Shown in pieces: positions 1 to 5,320 of a stretch of 5,320 nucleotides of DNA. The notes under the pieces were generated by a model. That model did no database searches. It saw only the letters and a list, made by a program, of their open reading frames with translations, and had not been told where the DNA came from. Positions within the stretch are counted from its first letter, which is position 1. Each line of letters begins with the position of its first letter. The position numbers and the translations under genes were made by a program. This DNA comes from Thermoanaerobaculia bacterium (GTDB lineage Bacteria; Acidobacteriota; Thermoanaerobaculia; UBA5066): positions 1 through 5,320 of the forward strand of contig JAGOBQ010000321.1 of NCBI GenBank assembly GCA_017999215.1, written 5' to 3'.

Positions 1-504
1 CCCGGCCGCCCCCGCCTTCTTCCCCCTCGCGAGGAGCGCGACGACGCCGTCTTCGGCCGGCGAAAGGGCGTAGCCCTCCACGTCCGTCGCGAGCGTCACC
101 CGGCGCCGCGCCTCGCCGCCGTCCCTCCGGATCGACCAGAGCGCCGCGGCCGAGTCCCCCTTCCGCTTCGCGACGAAGAAGACCTCGGCTCCGTCGCGCG
201 AGAACGCGATTTTCGAGACGTTCTCCGCGCCCGCGACGAAGGGCCGGGCCGGCTTCCCCCGCTCCGCGACGTGAAGCTCCGAATACGCCGGGCCGTCGTC
301 GTCCTTCCCGGGCATCCTCGGGACCTGGACCAGGAAGGCGACGGCCGTACCGTCGAGGGAGATCCGCACCTCGCGCGCGACGCGGACGCGGAAGAGGTCG
401 TCGAGCCCGAGCGGCGCCTGCGCCGCGGGGCCCTCCGCGAGCGCCGCCGAGGCGGCGAGGAGCGTCAGGAGAGCGAGAACGATCGGGGTCCGGGCCGTCT
501 TCAT
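1..504 (-). CDS. Secreted S9-family (prolyl oligopeptidase/DPP IV-like) peptidase, N-terminal part only
   Basis: The gene starts at ATG 504-502 and runs off the left edge of the window, so only 168 codons are visible. Translation begins with a clear signal peptide: MKTAR, a hydrophobic stretch rich in Leu and Ala, and an ALA-EG cleavage site near residue 23. After it come LGLDDLFRVRVAREVRISLDG at about 32-52, AFSRDG at about 97-102 and ALWSIRRDGGEARR at about 116-129. This spacing of SxDG-type turns and LW-I--DGGE blades is typical of the N-terminal beta-propeller of S9 serine peptidases, which gates access to a C-terminal alpha/beta-hydrolase domain. The catalytic Ser-Asp-His domain lies outside the window, so peptidase activity is inferred from family resemblance. 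GGAGG at 515-511, six bases before the ATG, supports the start. The preceding glycosyltransferase gene ends 26 bases upstream on the same strand, suggesting co-transcription. A TolB-like propeller protein is the main alternative. Confidence 0.8.
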   Translation of the reverse strand, partial: MKTARTPIVLALLTLLAASAALAEGPAAQAPLGLDDLFRVRVAREVRISLDGTAVAFLVQVPRMPGKDDDGPAYSELHVAERGKPARPFVAGAENVSKIAFSRDGAEVFFVAKRKGDSAAALWSIRRDGGEARRRVTLATDVEGYALSPAEDGVVALLARGKKAGAAG

Positions 505-530
505 CGGTTCCCTCCGTGCATCCCGCGATT

Positions 531-1763
531 CTAGGGGCGGGCGCGCTCCTCCGTCCCGATCGACTCGAGAGCGTCGGCGGCCGCGGCGGCCCCTCCCGCG
601 CGACGGAACGCCTCCGCCAGGCGACCCGCGCCTTCGGCCCGCGACATCGCCGTTCGGACCGCCGCCCTCAGGCGCTCGGGATCGAGGCGCCCGGGCAGCA
701 GGCGCGTCCCCGCCCGGGCCTCCACCACGTGCCGCGCCACCTCCAGCTGGTCGCGGCCGAACGGCACGACGCAGACGGGAACGCCCGCGGCGAGCGCCTT
801 CTGCGTGATTCCCATCCCGCCGTGGCAGACGACGCAGGCCGCCTCGCGCAGGAGCGGCCCGTGCGGGAGGAAGCGTTCCACGACCGCGTTCGCCGGCGCC
901 TCGAAGGAGCGCGGGTCGAGCGAGGCGGTCGTGACGACGACTCGGACCGGCTCGCCGGCGAGCGCGGCGAGCGCCGCGGCGACGAGCCGGCCGTCGTTCT
1001 GGAACTCCGTCGAGCAGGTGACGAGGACGAGCGGGCGCCCGACTCCGCCGCGTGGAGGCTCCGACTCCTCCCGTGGCTCCCAGATTCCGGGGCCGACGAG
1101 CCTCACGTTCGAGGGCCAGGCCCTCGGGTACTCGAACGGCTCGGCCGTGTACGAGACGACGAGGGGCGCGCGCGCGGCGAAGTCGGAGACGTGGCGGAGC
1201 GGCGGCGCGCCGGCCGAGGCCCGGAGCTCGTTCAGCGCCGGCAGGACGCGGTCGTACAGCCGATCGACGACCGGCCAGAGAAGCGCGTCGCGCAGCCGGC
1301 CCGCCACCCCTCGCGCCGGCGCGAGACCCAGGCCCCAGGGAGGGACGCCGGGTGCCCGTACCGGCAGGAAGTAGGGGGCGAACGTGGCCCACGGGAGACC
1401 CGAGACTTCCGCCGCCGCCGCGGCGCCCCAGCAGTTCACGTCCGTGAAGAGGACCTCCGGGCGCTCGACCTCGATCGCCCGGCGCAGGTCGGAGACCTCG
1501 TGCCGCGCCCGCGCGACGAACGTCCGGCAGCCGGCGAGCAGCGCCGCCGGAGCCGAGGTCGCCTTCCAGTCCTCGTGCGCCAGCGCCTCGATCCCCGGGT
1601 CGGTCGCCTCGGCCGGGAATCCGAGCGCGCGGACGCGGCCGACCTCCGAGGCGAGCGTCCGGACGGCGACGTGGTGACCGCGGCGGCTCAGCTCCTCGAG
1701 CGTCGGGACGAGCGGGTAGAGGTGTCCGCGGGCGGGCGAGGTATAGACCAGGATTCGGGACAT
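531..1763 (-). CDS. GT1-family (UGT/MGT-like) GT-B glycosyltransferase
   Basis: The 410-residue product has the length and two-domain layout of GT-B fold, family GT1 enzymes, which transfer a sugar from a nucleotide donor to a small hydrophobic acceptor such as a macrolide, flavonoid, polyketide or lipid. The N-terminal acceptor domain opens with ILVYTSPARGHLYPLVPTL; His14 sits where the catalytic base is expected, and Asp108 (FTDVNCWG) is a candidate for its acidic partner. The C-terminal donor domain shows LVTCST near 247-252, FLPHGPLL at 298-305 and the donor signature CHGGMGITQKAL at 313-324 followed by GVP at 327-329 and PFGRDQ at 334-339. The usual glutamate of this signature (HGGxGTTxEAL) is replaced by Lys322. 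There is no signal peptide or membrane segment, so it should be cytoplasmic. ATG 1763-1761 follows AGGGGG with six bases between, only 12 bases after the tetR stop, implying co-transcription with that regulator. Donor sugar and acceptor cannot be read from the sequence. Confidence 0.92.
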   Translation of the reverse strand: MSRILVYTSPARGHLYPLVPTLEELSRRGHHVAVRTLASEVGRVRALGFPAEATDPGIEALAHEDWKATSAPAALLAGCRTFVARARHEVSDLRRAIEVERPEVLFTDVNCWGAAAAAEVSGLPWATFAPYFLPVRAPGVPPWGLGLAPARGVAGRLRDALLWPVVDRLYDRVLPALNELRASAGAPPLRHVSDFAARAPLVVSYTAEPFEYPRAWPSNVRLVGPGIWEPREESEPPRGGVGRPLVLVTCSTEFQNDGRLVAAALAALAGEPVRVVVTTASLDPRSFEAPANAVVERFLPHGPLLREAACVVCHGGMGITQKALAAGVPVCVVPFGRDQLEVARHVVEARAGTRLLPGRLDPERLRAAVRTAMSRAEGAGRLAEAFRRAGGAAAAADALESIGTEERARP

Positions 1764-1775
1764 GCGCTTCCCCCT

Positions 1776-2369
1776 TCAGCGGGCGACCGCGGCGACGAGC
1801 TCGCGCAGCGTCGCCGCGACGGTCGCGGGATCGAGCCCGAGGTCGCGACGGAGGACCTTCCAGACGCAGACGTCCGTGACGGCGACGAGCCGAGCGCGGA
1901 GCCGCACCCGGGCCGCGCCCCGCCCGCGCGCGAGGCGGCCGGCGAAGACGTGGTCGACCCACTCGTGGTGGAGCGCCCGGGCGGCGGAGACCACCCGACG
2001 CATCGCGGGGACGCGCTCCTCCTGCGCGAGGAAGCGGAGGCTCCGCTCCCCCCACTCCTCGTAGTGTTCGAGCAGCGCGCGGAGCGCGCTGTCGACGTCT
2101 CCGGAGGGCGCGGTCCAGCGCTGGGCGCGGACCCGCTCGAGGCCGAGCGCCGTCGCCGCCTCCGCGAGCCCCTCCTTCGAGCCGAACCGCCGGAGCACCG
2201 TCTGGACGGTCACCTCCGCGTCCCGCGCGACGTCGGCGAGCGAGACGTCGTCGAAGGGCCTCTCCGAGAACCGCGCGAGCGCCGCGTCGACGATCCGGGC
2301 GTGCGTGGACGCGGCCGCCTCGGCCCGGGCGACCATCCGGTAGGGGCGGACCCGTTCGCGCTTCTTCAT
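1776..2369 (-). CDS. TetR/AcrR-family transcriptional regulator
   Basis: This 197-residue protein has standard TetR length. A basic N-terminus (MKKRERVRPYR) is followed by the DNA-binding domain at about 22-68: THARIVDAALARFSE, then VSLADVARDAEVTVQTVLRR and FGSKEGL, the last matching the usual F-sKe-L end of the TetR helix-turn-helix. Residues from about 90 form the alpha-helical ligand and dimer domain, which is not conserved enough to name an inducer. Family members usually repress their own operon and are released by small ligands. Here the gene leads the row tetR, glycosyltransferase, peptidase, and a palindrome lies over its presumed promoter, so autoregulation is likely. The first ATG (2369-2367) has no Shine-Dalgarno sequence but sits just after a promoter-like -10, suggesting a leaderless message. 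An ATG at codon 12 (2336-2334) is an alternative that would keep the whole helix-turn-helix. Confidence 0.93.
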   Translation of the reverse strand: MKKRERVRPYRMVARAEAAASTHARIVDAALARFSERPFDDVSLADVARDAEVTVQTVLRRFGSKEGLAEAATALGLERVRAQRWTAPSGDVDSALRALLEHYEEWGERSLRFLAQEERVPAMRRVVSAARALHHEWVDHVFAGRLARGRGAARVRLRARLVAVTDVCVWKVLRRDLGLDPATVAATLRELVAAVAR

Positions 2370-2376
2370 GTTATTC

Positions 2377-2406
2377 AGATTAACGCGAACATATATTTGG
2401 CGTCAA
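2377..2406 (-). promoter_or_regulatory. Candidate promoter of the tetR operon
   Basis: On the minus strand TTGACG (2406-2401) matches five of six bases of the sigma-70 type -35 consensus. A -10 candidate follows as TAATCT (2382-2377, spacer 18) or TTAATC (2383-2378, spacer 17); both match the consensus poorly, although TAATCT fits the TANNNT pattern. Only seven bases, GAATAAC, separate TAATCT from the tetR ATG, placing the transcription start at or next to the start codon. The assignment rests on pattern matching in the only AT-rich part of the window. Confidence 0.45.
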
Positions 2407-2407
2407 T
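2379..2407. promoter_or_regulatory. 29-bp imperfect palindrome, candidate TetR operator
   Basis: The left arm ATTaACGCgAA (2379-2389) and right arm TTgGCGTcAAT (2397-2407) are reverse complements at 9 of 11 positions (mismatches in lower case), around a 7-base AT-rich centre, CATATAT. TetR-family dimers bind inverted repeats of this general size, usually beside their own gene, and this one is 10 bases before the tetR start codon. The right arm contains the -35 hexamer and the left arm the -10 region of the presumed tetR promoter, so binding would block RNA polymerase. It also lies upstream of the divergent DUF4126 gene. The operator role is inferred; the symmetry itself is directly visible. 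Confidence 0.6.
2392..2397 (+). promoter_or_regulatory. Candidate -10 element for the rightward DUF4126 transcript
   Basis: TATATT matches five of six bases of the sigma-70 -10 consensus and lies at the centre of the palindrome. No good -35 hexamer is seen 16-18 bases upstream (the sequence there is near TGTTAT), so this is a weak candidate. If used, transcription would begin near 2403-2405 and leave a leader of roughly 145 bases before the DUF4126 start codon. Confidence 0.25.
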
Positions 2408-2423
2408 TCGATGCACTCGAACT

Positions 2424-2529
2424 CGAGAGGGCCACCCTCCCTCTCGCCGCGGGGCCGCGTGGCCCCGGACGATCGCGGTCGGGCTCCCCCCCGCGGCGCT
2501 ACCATTCCCCGGCACGGCCCGAGAGGGCC
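2424..2529 (+). other. Leader region with three successive stem-loops before the DUF4126 gene
   Basis: Three perfect inverted repeats follow one another. The first pairs CGAGAGGG (2424-2431) with CCCTCTCG (2439-2446), an 8-bp stem with a 7-base loop. The second pairs GGGGCC (2451-2456) with GGCCCC (2461-2466), a 6-bp stem with loop GCGT. The third pairs GGCCC (2516-2520) with GGGCC (2525-2529), closing a GAGA (GNRA-type) loop ten bases before the ribosome site. No T-run follows any of them, so intrinsic termination is unlikely. I recognise no riboswitch class. In such GC-rich DNA some of this pairing can be chance. Confidence 0.35.
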
Positions 2530-2538
2530 CGGCCCGGG

Positions 2539-2545
2539 AAGGAGG
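2539..2545 (+). promoter_or_regulatory. Shine-Dalgarno site fixing the DUF4126 start
   Basis: AAGGAGG lies four bases before ATG 2550. It decides the start, because the same reading frame stays open far upstream (back to about 516) only as a shadow of the minus-strand genes. Confidence 0.85.
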
Positions 2546-2549
2546 CGCG

Positions 2550-3626
2550 ATGGAGACCCTGACGCTCCTCGGAACGACGCTCGGCCTCAGCTTCACCGCG
2601 GGCCTCAACCTCTACGCGACGATCCTCGTCACGGGCCTCGCGGTCCGCTTCGACTGGCTGAGGCTCCCGGCCGGGCTGGAAGGCCTCGCCGTCCTCTCCC
2701 ACCCGGCGGTCCTCGCGGTCGCGGGGCTCCTCTACGTCGTCGAGTTCCTGGCCGACAAGATCCCCGCGGTGGACCACGTCTGGGACGTCCTCCACACGTT
2801 CGTCCGGCCGCTCGGCGCCGTGCTGATCTCGTGGGCCGCCGTCTCCGGCGCGAACGTCCCGAAGCCCCTCGAGGTCCCGCTCCTCCTCCTGGCCGGGGGG
2901 GTCTCGCTCTCGACCCACGCCGGCAAGGCCGGGACGCGGCTCGCGACCGCGGGCGCCGGGGGGCACGCCGTCGGCGCCGGCGTCGGCCTCAGCCTCCTCG
3001 AGGACGTCGCGGCGGTCTCGATCGCGCCGCTCGCCCTCGCCCACCCCGTCGCCGCGCTCGTCGTCGTCGTGGTCGCGCTCGCCCTCCTGGCCGTCGTGGC
3101 GCCGCTCGGCTGGAGGCTCCTCCGCTCCCGCGTGGCGGCCCTCCTCTACCTGCTGCAGCACAAGGTCGTCGACCGCGAGCTCCCCGGTCTCGACACGTCC
3201 CATCTCCCGGAGGAGGTCGCCGTGGCGTTCACAGACGCCGGCGTGAAGCCGGGAGGCGAAGGGCTCATCCTCCCGGCGCACGCCTCTCCGCTCCCGGGCG
3301 TCCCGCGGTGGGTGCCGGGCTTCGTGGCCCTCGTCCCGGGCGGCGCCGTCTTCGCCTGCCGGGGGTGGTTCCGCACCCGGACGGCGCGCCTTTCCTGGAG
3401 CGACGGCCCCCCCGTCCTCGCGAATCGGCTGACCGGCTACGCGCTCCACGTCCGGACGCCGAAGGGACGGGGCACGCTGCTCTTCTTCCCGCTCACGCGA
3501 CCGATGGCTTCCGCCCTGGAGCGAACGGTGGCGCTCGCGGCCTCCCCCTCCGCCTCGGCGGGCTCGCCGCTCCCCGCCACCCGTCCGCCCGTCGCCCCCT
3601 CGGGCGCGACCGTCGCGACGGGTTGA
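2550..3626 (+). CDS. DUF4126-domain membrane protein with C-terminal extension
   Basis: The product has 358 residues. Residues about 5-185 match DUF4126, a multi-pass membrane family of unknown function: GLSFTAGLNLYATILVTGLA at 12-31, VEFLADKIPAVDHVWD at 64-79 and TFVRPLGA at 83-90 are its recognisable conserved blocks. Hydrophobic segments fall near 10-31, 47-66, 87-121 (probably two passes), 140-162 and 164-187. Residues about 195-325 look soluble and contain GFVALVPGGAVFACRGWFR and LLFFPLTRP; I do not recognise this part. The last 30 residues are low-complexity Ala/Ser/Pro. Members I recall are near 200 residues, so the extension is unusual. The start is set by AAGGAGG at 2539-2545. The gene diverges from tetR, and the next gene's alternative ATG overlaps its stop (TGATG, 3624-3628), so the two are probably co-transcribed. 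The location should be the inner membrane; the reaction or transported substrate, if any, is unknown. Confidence 0.88.
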   Translation: METLTLLGTTLGLSFTAGLNLYATILVTGLAVRFDWLRLPAGLEGLAVLSHPAVLAVAGLLYVVEFLADKIPAVDHVWDVLHTFVRPLGAVLISWAAVSGANVPKPLEVPLLLLAGGVSLSTHAGKAGTRLATAGAGGHAVGAGVGLSLLEDVAAVSIAPLALAHPVAALVVVVVALALLAVVAPLGWRLLRSRVAALLYLLQHKVVDRELPGLDTSHLPEEVAVAFTDAGVKPGGEGLILPAHASPLPGVPRWVPGFVALVPGGAVFACRGWFRTRTARLSWSDGPPVLANRLTGYALHVRTPKGRGTLLFFPLTRPMASALERTVALAASPSASAGSPLPATRPPVAPSGATVATG

Positions 3627-3670
3627 TGGGCCGCGCCGGCCGCCGCCCCCGGAGAGGCGACAATCCGCCG

Positions 3671-4291
3671 ATGCATCGGCTCTTCGTCCTCCTCGCGATC
3701 TCGCTCGCCGCGGCGCCGTCCCTCCGTGCCCAGGACTCCCGGATCGGCGAGCTGACTCCCTTCGTCGGCGCCCGCGCCGGCGGCCGGCTGACGGACTTCG
3801 GCACGGGCGAGTCCTACTCGATCCGGTCCTCGTGGTCGTGGGGCTTCGTCGCGGGGCTCGCGCCCGGCCGTCCGAACCTGATCCTGGAGGGGACCTACCT
3901 GCAGCAGTCGACGCGGCTCTCCGCCGAGAACGCCTTCCTCGGGGGGGACGGCAACCTCCACGACCTCAAGCTCGAGACGGGTCTCGCCGGCGTGCAGTGG
4001 GACTTCGCGCCGAAGGATCGCGTCCGGCCGTTCGTCTCCGGCGGGGTCGGCGCGACCTCTCTCCAGGGCCAGGGCGGGGGGTACACGACTTCGTTCACGG
4101 CCTCGCTCTCCGGCGGCGTGAAGCTGATGAGGACCCCCGGCTTCGGCCTCCGGCTGCAGCTCCGGGCTCTCGCGCTCTTCTCCGGAAGCTCACGGCGCGA
4201 CCTCTGCCGCTGGTCGACCTGCGAGGTCGCGATCCCGGCGCACGGCACGTACCAGGTGGACCTTTCCGCCGGGACGCTCTTCTCCTTCTGA
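3671..4291 (+). CDS. Small outer-membrane beta-barrel protein
   Basis: This 206-residue protein begins with a textbook signal peptide (MHRLFVLLAISLAAAPSLRA, cleavage before Gln21). The mature part is built of short strands alternating hydrophobic and polar residues with Gly- and Ser-rich turns: TPFVGARAGGRL at 29-40, SWSWGFVAGLAPG at 54-66, LETGLAGVQWDFAP at 101-114, RPFVSGGVGATS at 119-130 and GFGLRLQLRALALF at 157-170. It ends in LFSF; a C-terminal Phe on the last strand is the usual signal for insertion by the BAM complex. Length suits an eight-stranded porin/OmpA-like barrel. Cys179 and Cys184 may form a disulphide in an outer loop. The start was chosen because it gives a clean signal peptide, with GGAGAGG at 3651-3657, a rather long 13 bases away. 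An ATG at 3626 would add 15 basic residues. It lies 44 bases after the DUF4126 gene, likely one operon. Its substrate or binding role is unknown. Confidence 0.85.
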   Translation: MHRLFVLLAISLAAAPSLRAQDSRIGELTPFVGARAGGRLTDFGTGESYSIRSSWSWGFVAGLAPGRPNLILEGTYLQQSTRLSAENAFLGGDGNLHDLKLETGLAGVQWDFAPKDRVRPFVSGGVGATSLQGQGGGYTTSFTASLSGGVKLMRTPGFGLRLQLRALALFSGSSRRDLCRWSTCEVAIPAHGTYQVDLSAGTLFSF

Positions 4292-4293
4292 CC

Positions 4294-4315
4294 GAGCGGG
4301 CTCCCCTCGCCGCTC
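4294..4315. terminator. Weak hairpin between convergent genes
   Basis: GAGCGG (4294-4299) pairs with CCGCTC (4310-4315) around a 10-base loop. The hairpin fills most of the 30-base gap between the converging barrel and DUF3943 genes and could serve both strands. There is no T-run on either side, so it is not a convincing intrinsic terminator. Confidence 0.25.
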
Positions 4316-4321
4316 CCGGGG

Positions 4322-5233
4322 TCACTCCGGCGCCCGGTAGCCGTTGTTGATCACGTACGAGGGGTTCAGGAAGAAGACGAGCGCCTTCTCCCCGAGGTTC
4401 AGCCTTCCCTTCTTCAGGATCGCGACCGACCACCGGTGGAACAGCTCCCCCACGACCGCGCCGATGAACGGCGTCGAGATGAGGTCCTGGATGCTCGGCT
4501 GCTCCGCGGCGGCCTCGAGGACGTACTCCCAGACGACCGACTGGGCCGCGCTGTAGGCGAACGACTGCCCGACCGTCGCCCCCTGCGATCGCATCATGTT
4601 GTAGTAGAAGGCGCCCGCGTAAGGGTGACCGAACCAGTCGTGGAAGGCCTCGTCCCGGTCCCAGACGGGCAGCGACGTCCACGCGCGTCCGAGATTCTCG
4701 AAGCCGTGGTCGAAGGCGCCCTCCTCCCAGTTCGTCTCCTCCCTCGGAAGGAGCGACAGGATCACGCCGCTCGCGATCGCCGTCCCCGTCAGGATCGCCG
4801 AGCTGCGAAGGAGCCTCCTTCGGTGGGGGGCGGTCGCATTCCTCACGCCGCGAAGCGGCTCTCTCGGGTCCCGCGGCTCCCGCGTCGACCACCGGACCTC
4901 GGGCCGCTCCTCGACACTCGCCCCCGCGAGTCCCGCGCAGAGCGAGAAGCGCGCCGCCGTCTCCGTCCTCCACCCGGCCCGGCTCCCACCGAGCGCGTCC
5001 TCGCCGAAGCCGAAGGAACCGGACGGACTCTCGCCGGTCCGGAACAGAGGACACTCAGCTTCGAACGTTCCCCTCCCGAGGCCGCCCGCGCCGAGCGCCG
5101 CGTCGTCCGCGCGGAGCCCCGGCCCCCCGATCGCCAGCAGGAACAGAGCCGCGAGCCGCGCGGCGTGCCGCACCGGCCGCCGGAGCGGGCGCCCCGCCCG
5201 GGACGCCTCTCCGTCCGCTCCCGCTCCCCACAT
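4322..5233 (-). CDS. DUF3943-domain protein, probably envelope-associated
   Basis: The C-terminal half carries the conserved core of DUF3943, a family of unknown function. Numbered from ATG 5233, these are WFGHPYAGAFYYNMMRS at 200-216, GQSFAYSAAQSVVWEYVLEA at 222-241 and PSIQDLISTPFIGAVVGELF at 246-265, ending in NPSYVINNGYRAPE. A hydrophobic segment at about 144-162 (SSAILTGTAIASGVILSLL) may be a membrane pass. Near residues 24-41 RLAALFLLAIGGPGLRA resembles a signal peptide ending LRA-DD. The chosen start gives 303 residues and has GGAG (5243-5240) six bases away. ATG at 5275 or 5251 would lengthen it but lies in sequence with A-ending codons unlike the rest. GTG 5173-5171 would put the signal peptide exactly at the N-terminus. 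The segment between signal and core (about 42-140) is low in recognisable motifs. The gene faces the barrel gene, so it belongs to another transcript. Identity as DUF3943 is firm; its function is unknown. Confidence 0.85.
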   Translation of the reverse strand: MWGAGADGEASRAGRPLRRPVRHAARLAALFLLAIGGPGLRADDAALGAGGLGRGTFEAECPLFRTGESPSGSFGFGEDALGGSRAGWRTETAARFSLCAGLAGASVEERPEVRWSTREPRDPREPLRGVRNATAPHRRRLLRSSAILTGTAIASGVILSLLPREETNWEEGAFDHGFENLGRAWTSLPVWDRDEAFHDWFGHPYAGAFYYNMMRSQGATVGQSFAYSAAQSVVWEYVLEAAAEQPSIQDLISTPFIGAVVGELFHRWSVAILKKGRLNLGEKALVFFLNPSYVINNGYRAPE

Positions 5234-5239
5234 CGCGCA

Positions 5240-5243
5240 CTCC
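5240..5243 (-). promoter_or_regulatory. Ribosome site supporting ATG 5233 of the DUF3943 gene
   Basis: GGAG on the minus strand is followed by TGCGCG and ATG 5233-5231, the best spaced ribosome site among the candidate starts. The ATG at 5275 has only GCAGG directly abutting it, and the ATG at 5251 has GGAG about eleven bases away. From 5276 to the right edge I see no gene or promoter. Confidence 0.45.
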
Positions 5244-5320
5244 GGTCTCATGCCCGGTCCCGCTCCCCCCGACATCCTGCACCGCGCCCATCCGAGCGAC
5301 GAGGCCAGGCCGTCTCTCGT

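Noticed and set aside
516..2549. Very long plus-strand open frame running in phase into the DUF4126 gene
   Set aside because: It is antisense to the well-supported glycosyltransferase and TetR genes, is dominated by Arg, Gly and Pro with no domain, and exists because GC-rich codons leave few stops on the opposite strand. The real start is ATG 2550 with its ribosome site.
3057..3075. Short GTC/GTG-type repeat tract
   Set aside because: It simply encodes a run of valines in a membrane segment of DUF4126, not a separate repeat element.
2499..3449. Long minus-strand open frame opposite DUF4126
   Set aside because: Its product is almost all charged residues and Gly with no recognisable motif, and it is a mirror of the DUF4126 coding frame.
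3610..3621. Perfect 12-base palindrome CCGTCGCGACGG before the DUF4126 stop
   Set aside because: It lies inside coding sequence, lacks a T-run, and short CG palindromes are expected by chance at this base composition.
2411..3670. Plus-strand frame extending upstream of the barrel gene
   Set aside because: It overlaps DUF4126 in another frame with Arg/Pro-rich composition, and the signal peptide at 3671 marks the true N-terminus.
3437..3961. Minus-strand open frame across the DUF4126-barrel junction
   Set aside because: Low-complexity composition, no domain, and antisense to two supported genes.
4095..5054. Long minus-strand open frame over the barrel and DUF3943 genes
   Set aside because: It is a frame-shifted shadow of the DUF3943 gene; the DUF3943 frame carries the conserved motifs.
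1..5320. Search for defence, toxin-antitoxin, phage, transposon, CRISPR or tRNA signals
   Set aside because: No nuclease, transposase or integrase motifs, direct repeats with regular spacing, or tRNA-like folds were seen by eye on either strand.

Overview
The window is a very GC-rich bacterial segment in which third codon positions are almost all G or C. A predicted outer-membrane beta-barrel protein points to a Gram-negative (diderm) host. High GC, a secreted S9 peptidase and DUF4126/DUF3943 envelope-type genes would fit Acidobacteriota or a similar phylum, but the taxonomic guess is inference only. I count six protein genes, one of them cut by the window edge, and see no rRNA, tRNA, CRISPR array, insertion sequence or clear mobile element.

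Left half, minus strand, read right to left: a TetR-family regulator (2369-1776), a GT1-type glycosyltransferase (1763-531) and the N-terminal third or less of a secreted S9-type peptidase (504 to beyond base 1). The gaps are 12 and 26 bases and the two downstream genes each have a purine-rich ribosome site, so this looks like one operon led by its own regulator.

Between the divergent transcription units (2370-2549) lies the only AT-rich island of the window. It holds a 29-bp imperfect palindrome (2379-2407) whose arms contain the likely -35 and -10 elements of the tetR promoter. It probably is the TetR operator and may also control the rightward unit. The rightward leader then carries three stem-loops before a strong ribosome site.

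Right half: a plus-strand pair made of a DUF4126 membrane protein with a long C-terminal extension (2550-3626) and a small outer-membrane beta-barrel protein (3671-4291). Convergent to them is a minus-strand DUF3943 protein (5233-4322, start uncertain), ending 30 bases from the barrel gene.

Working model (inference): a ligand-responsive TetR controls a glycosyltransferase that modifies a small acceptor molecule, with neighbouring genes acting in the envelope. No phage, toxin, nuclease or defence signature is visible, and I do not see a clearly new system. The best leads are the palindromic divergent control region, the lysine replacing the usual glutamate in the glycosyltransferase donor-site motif, and the extended DUF4126 protein.
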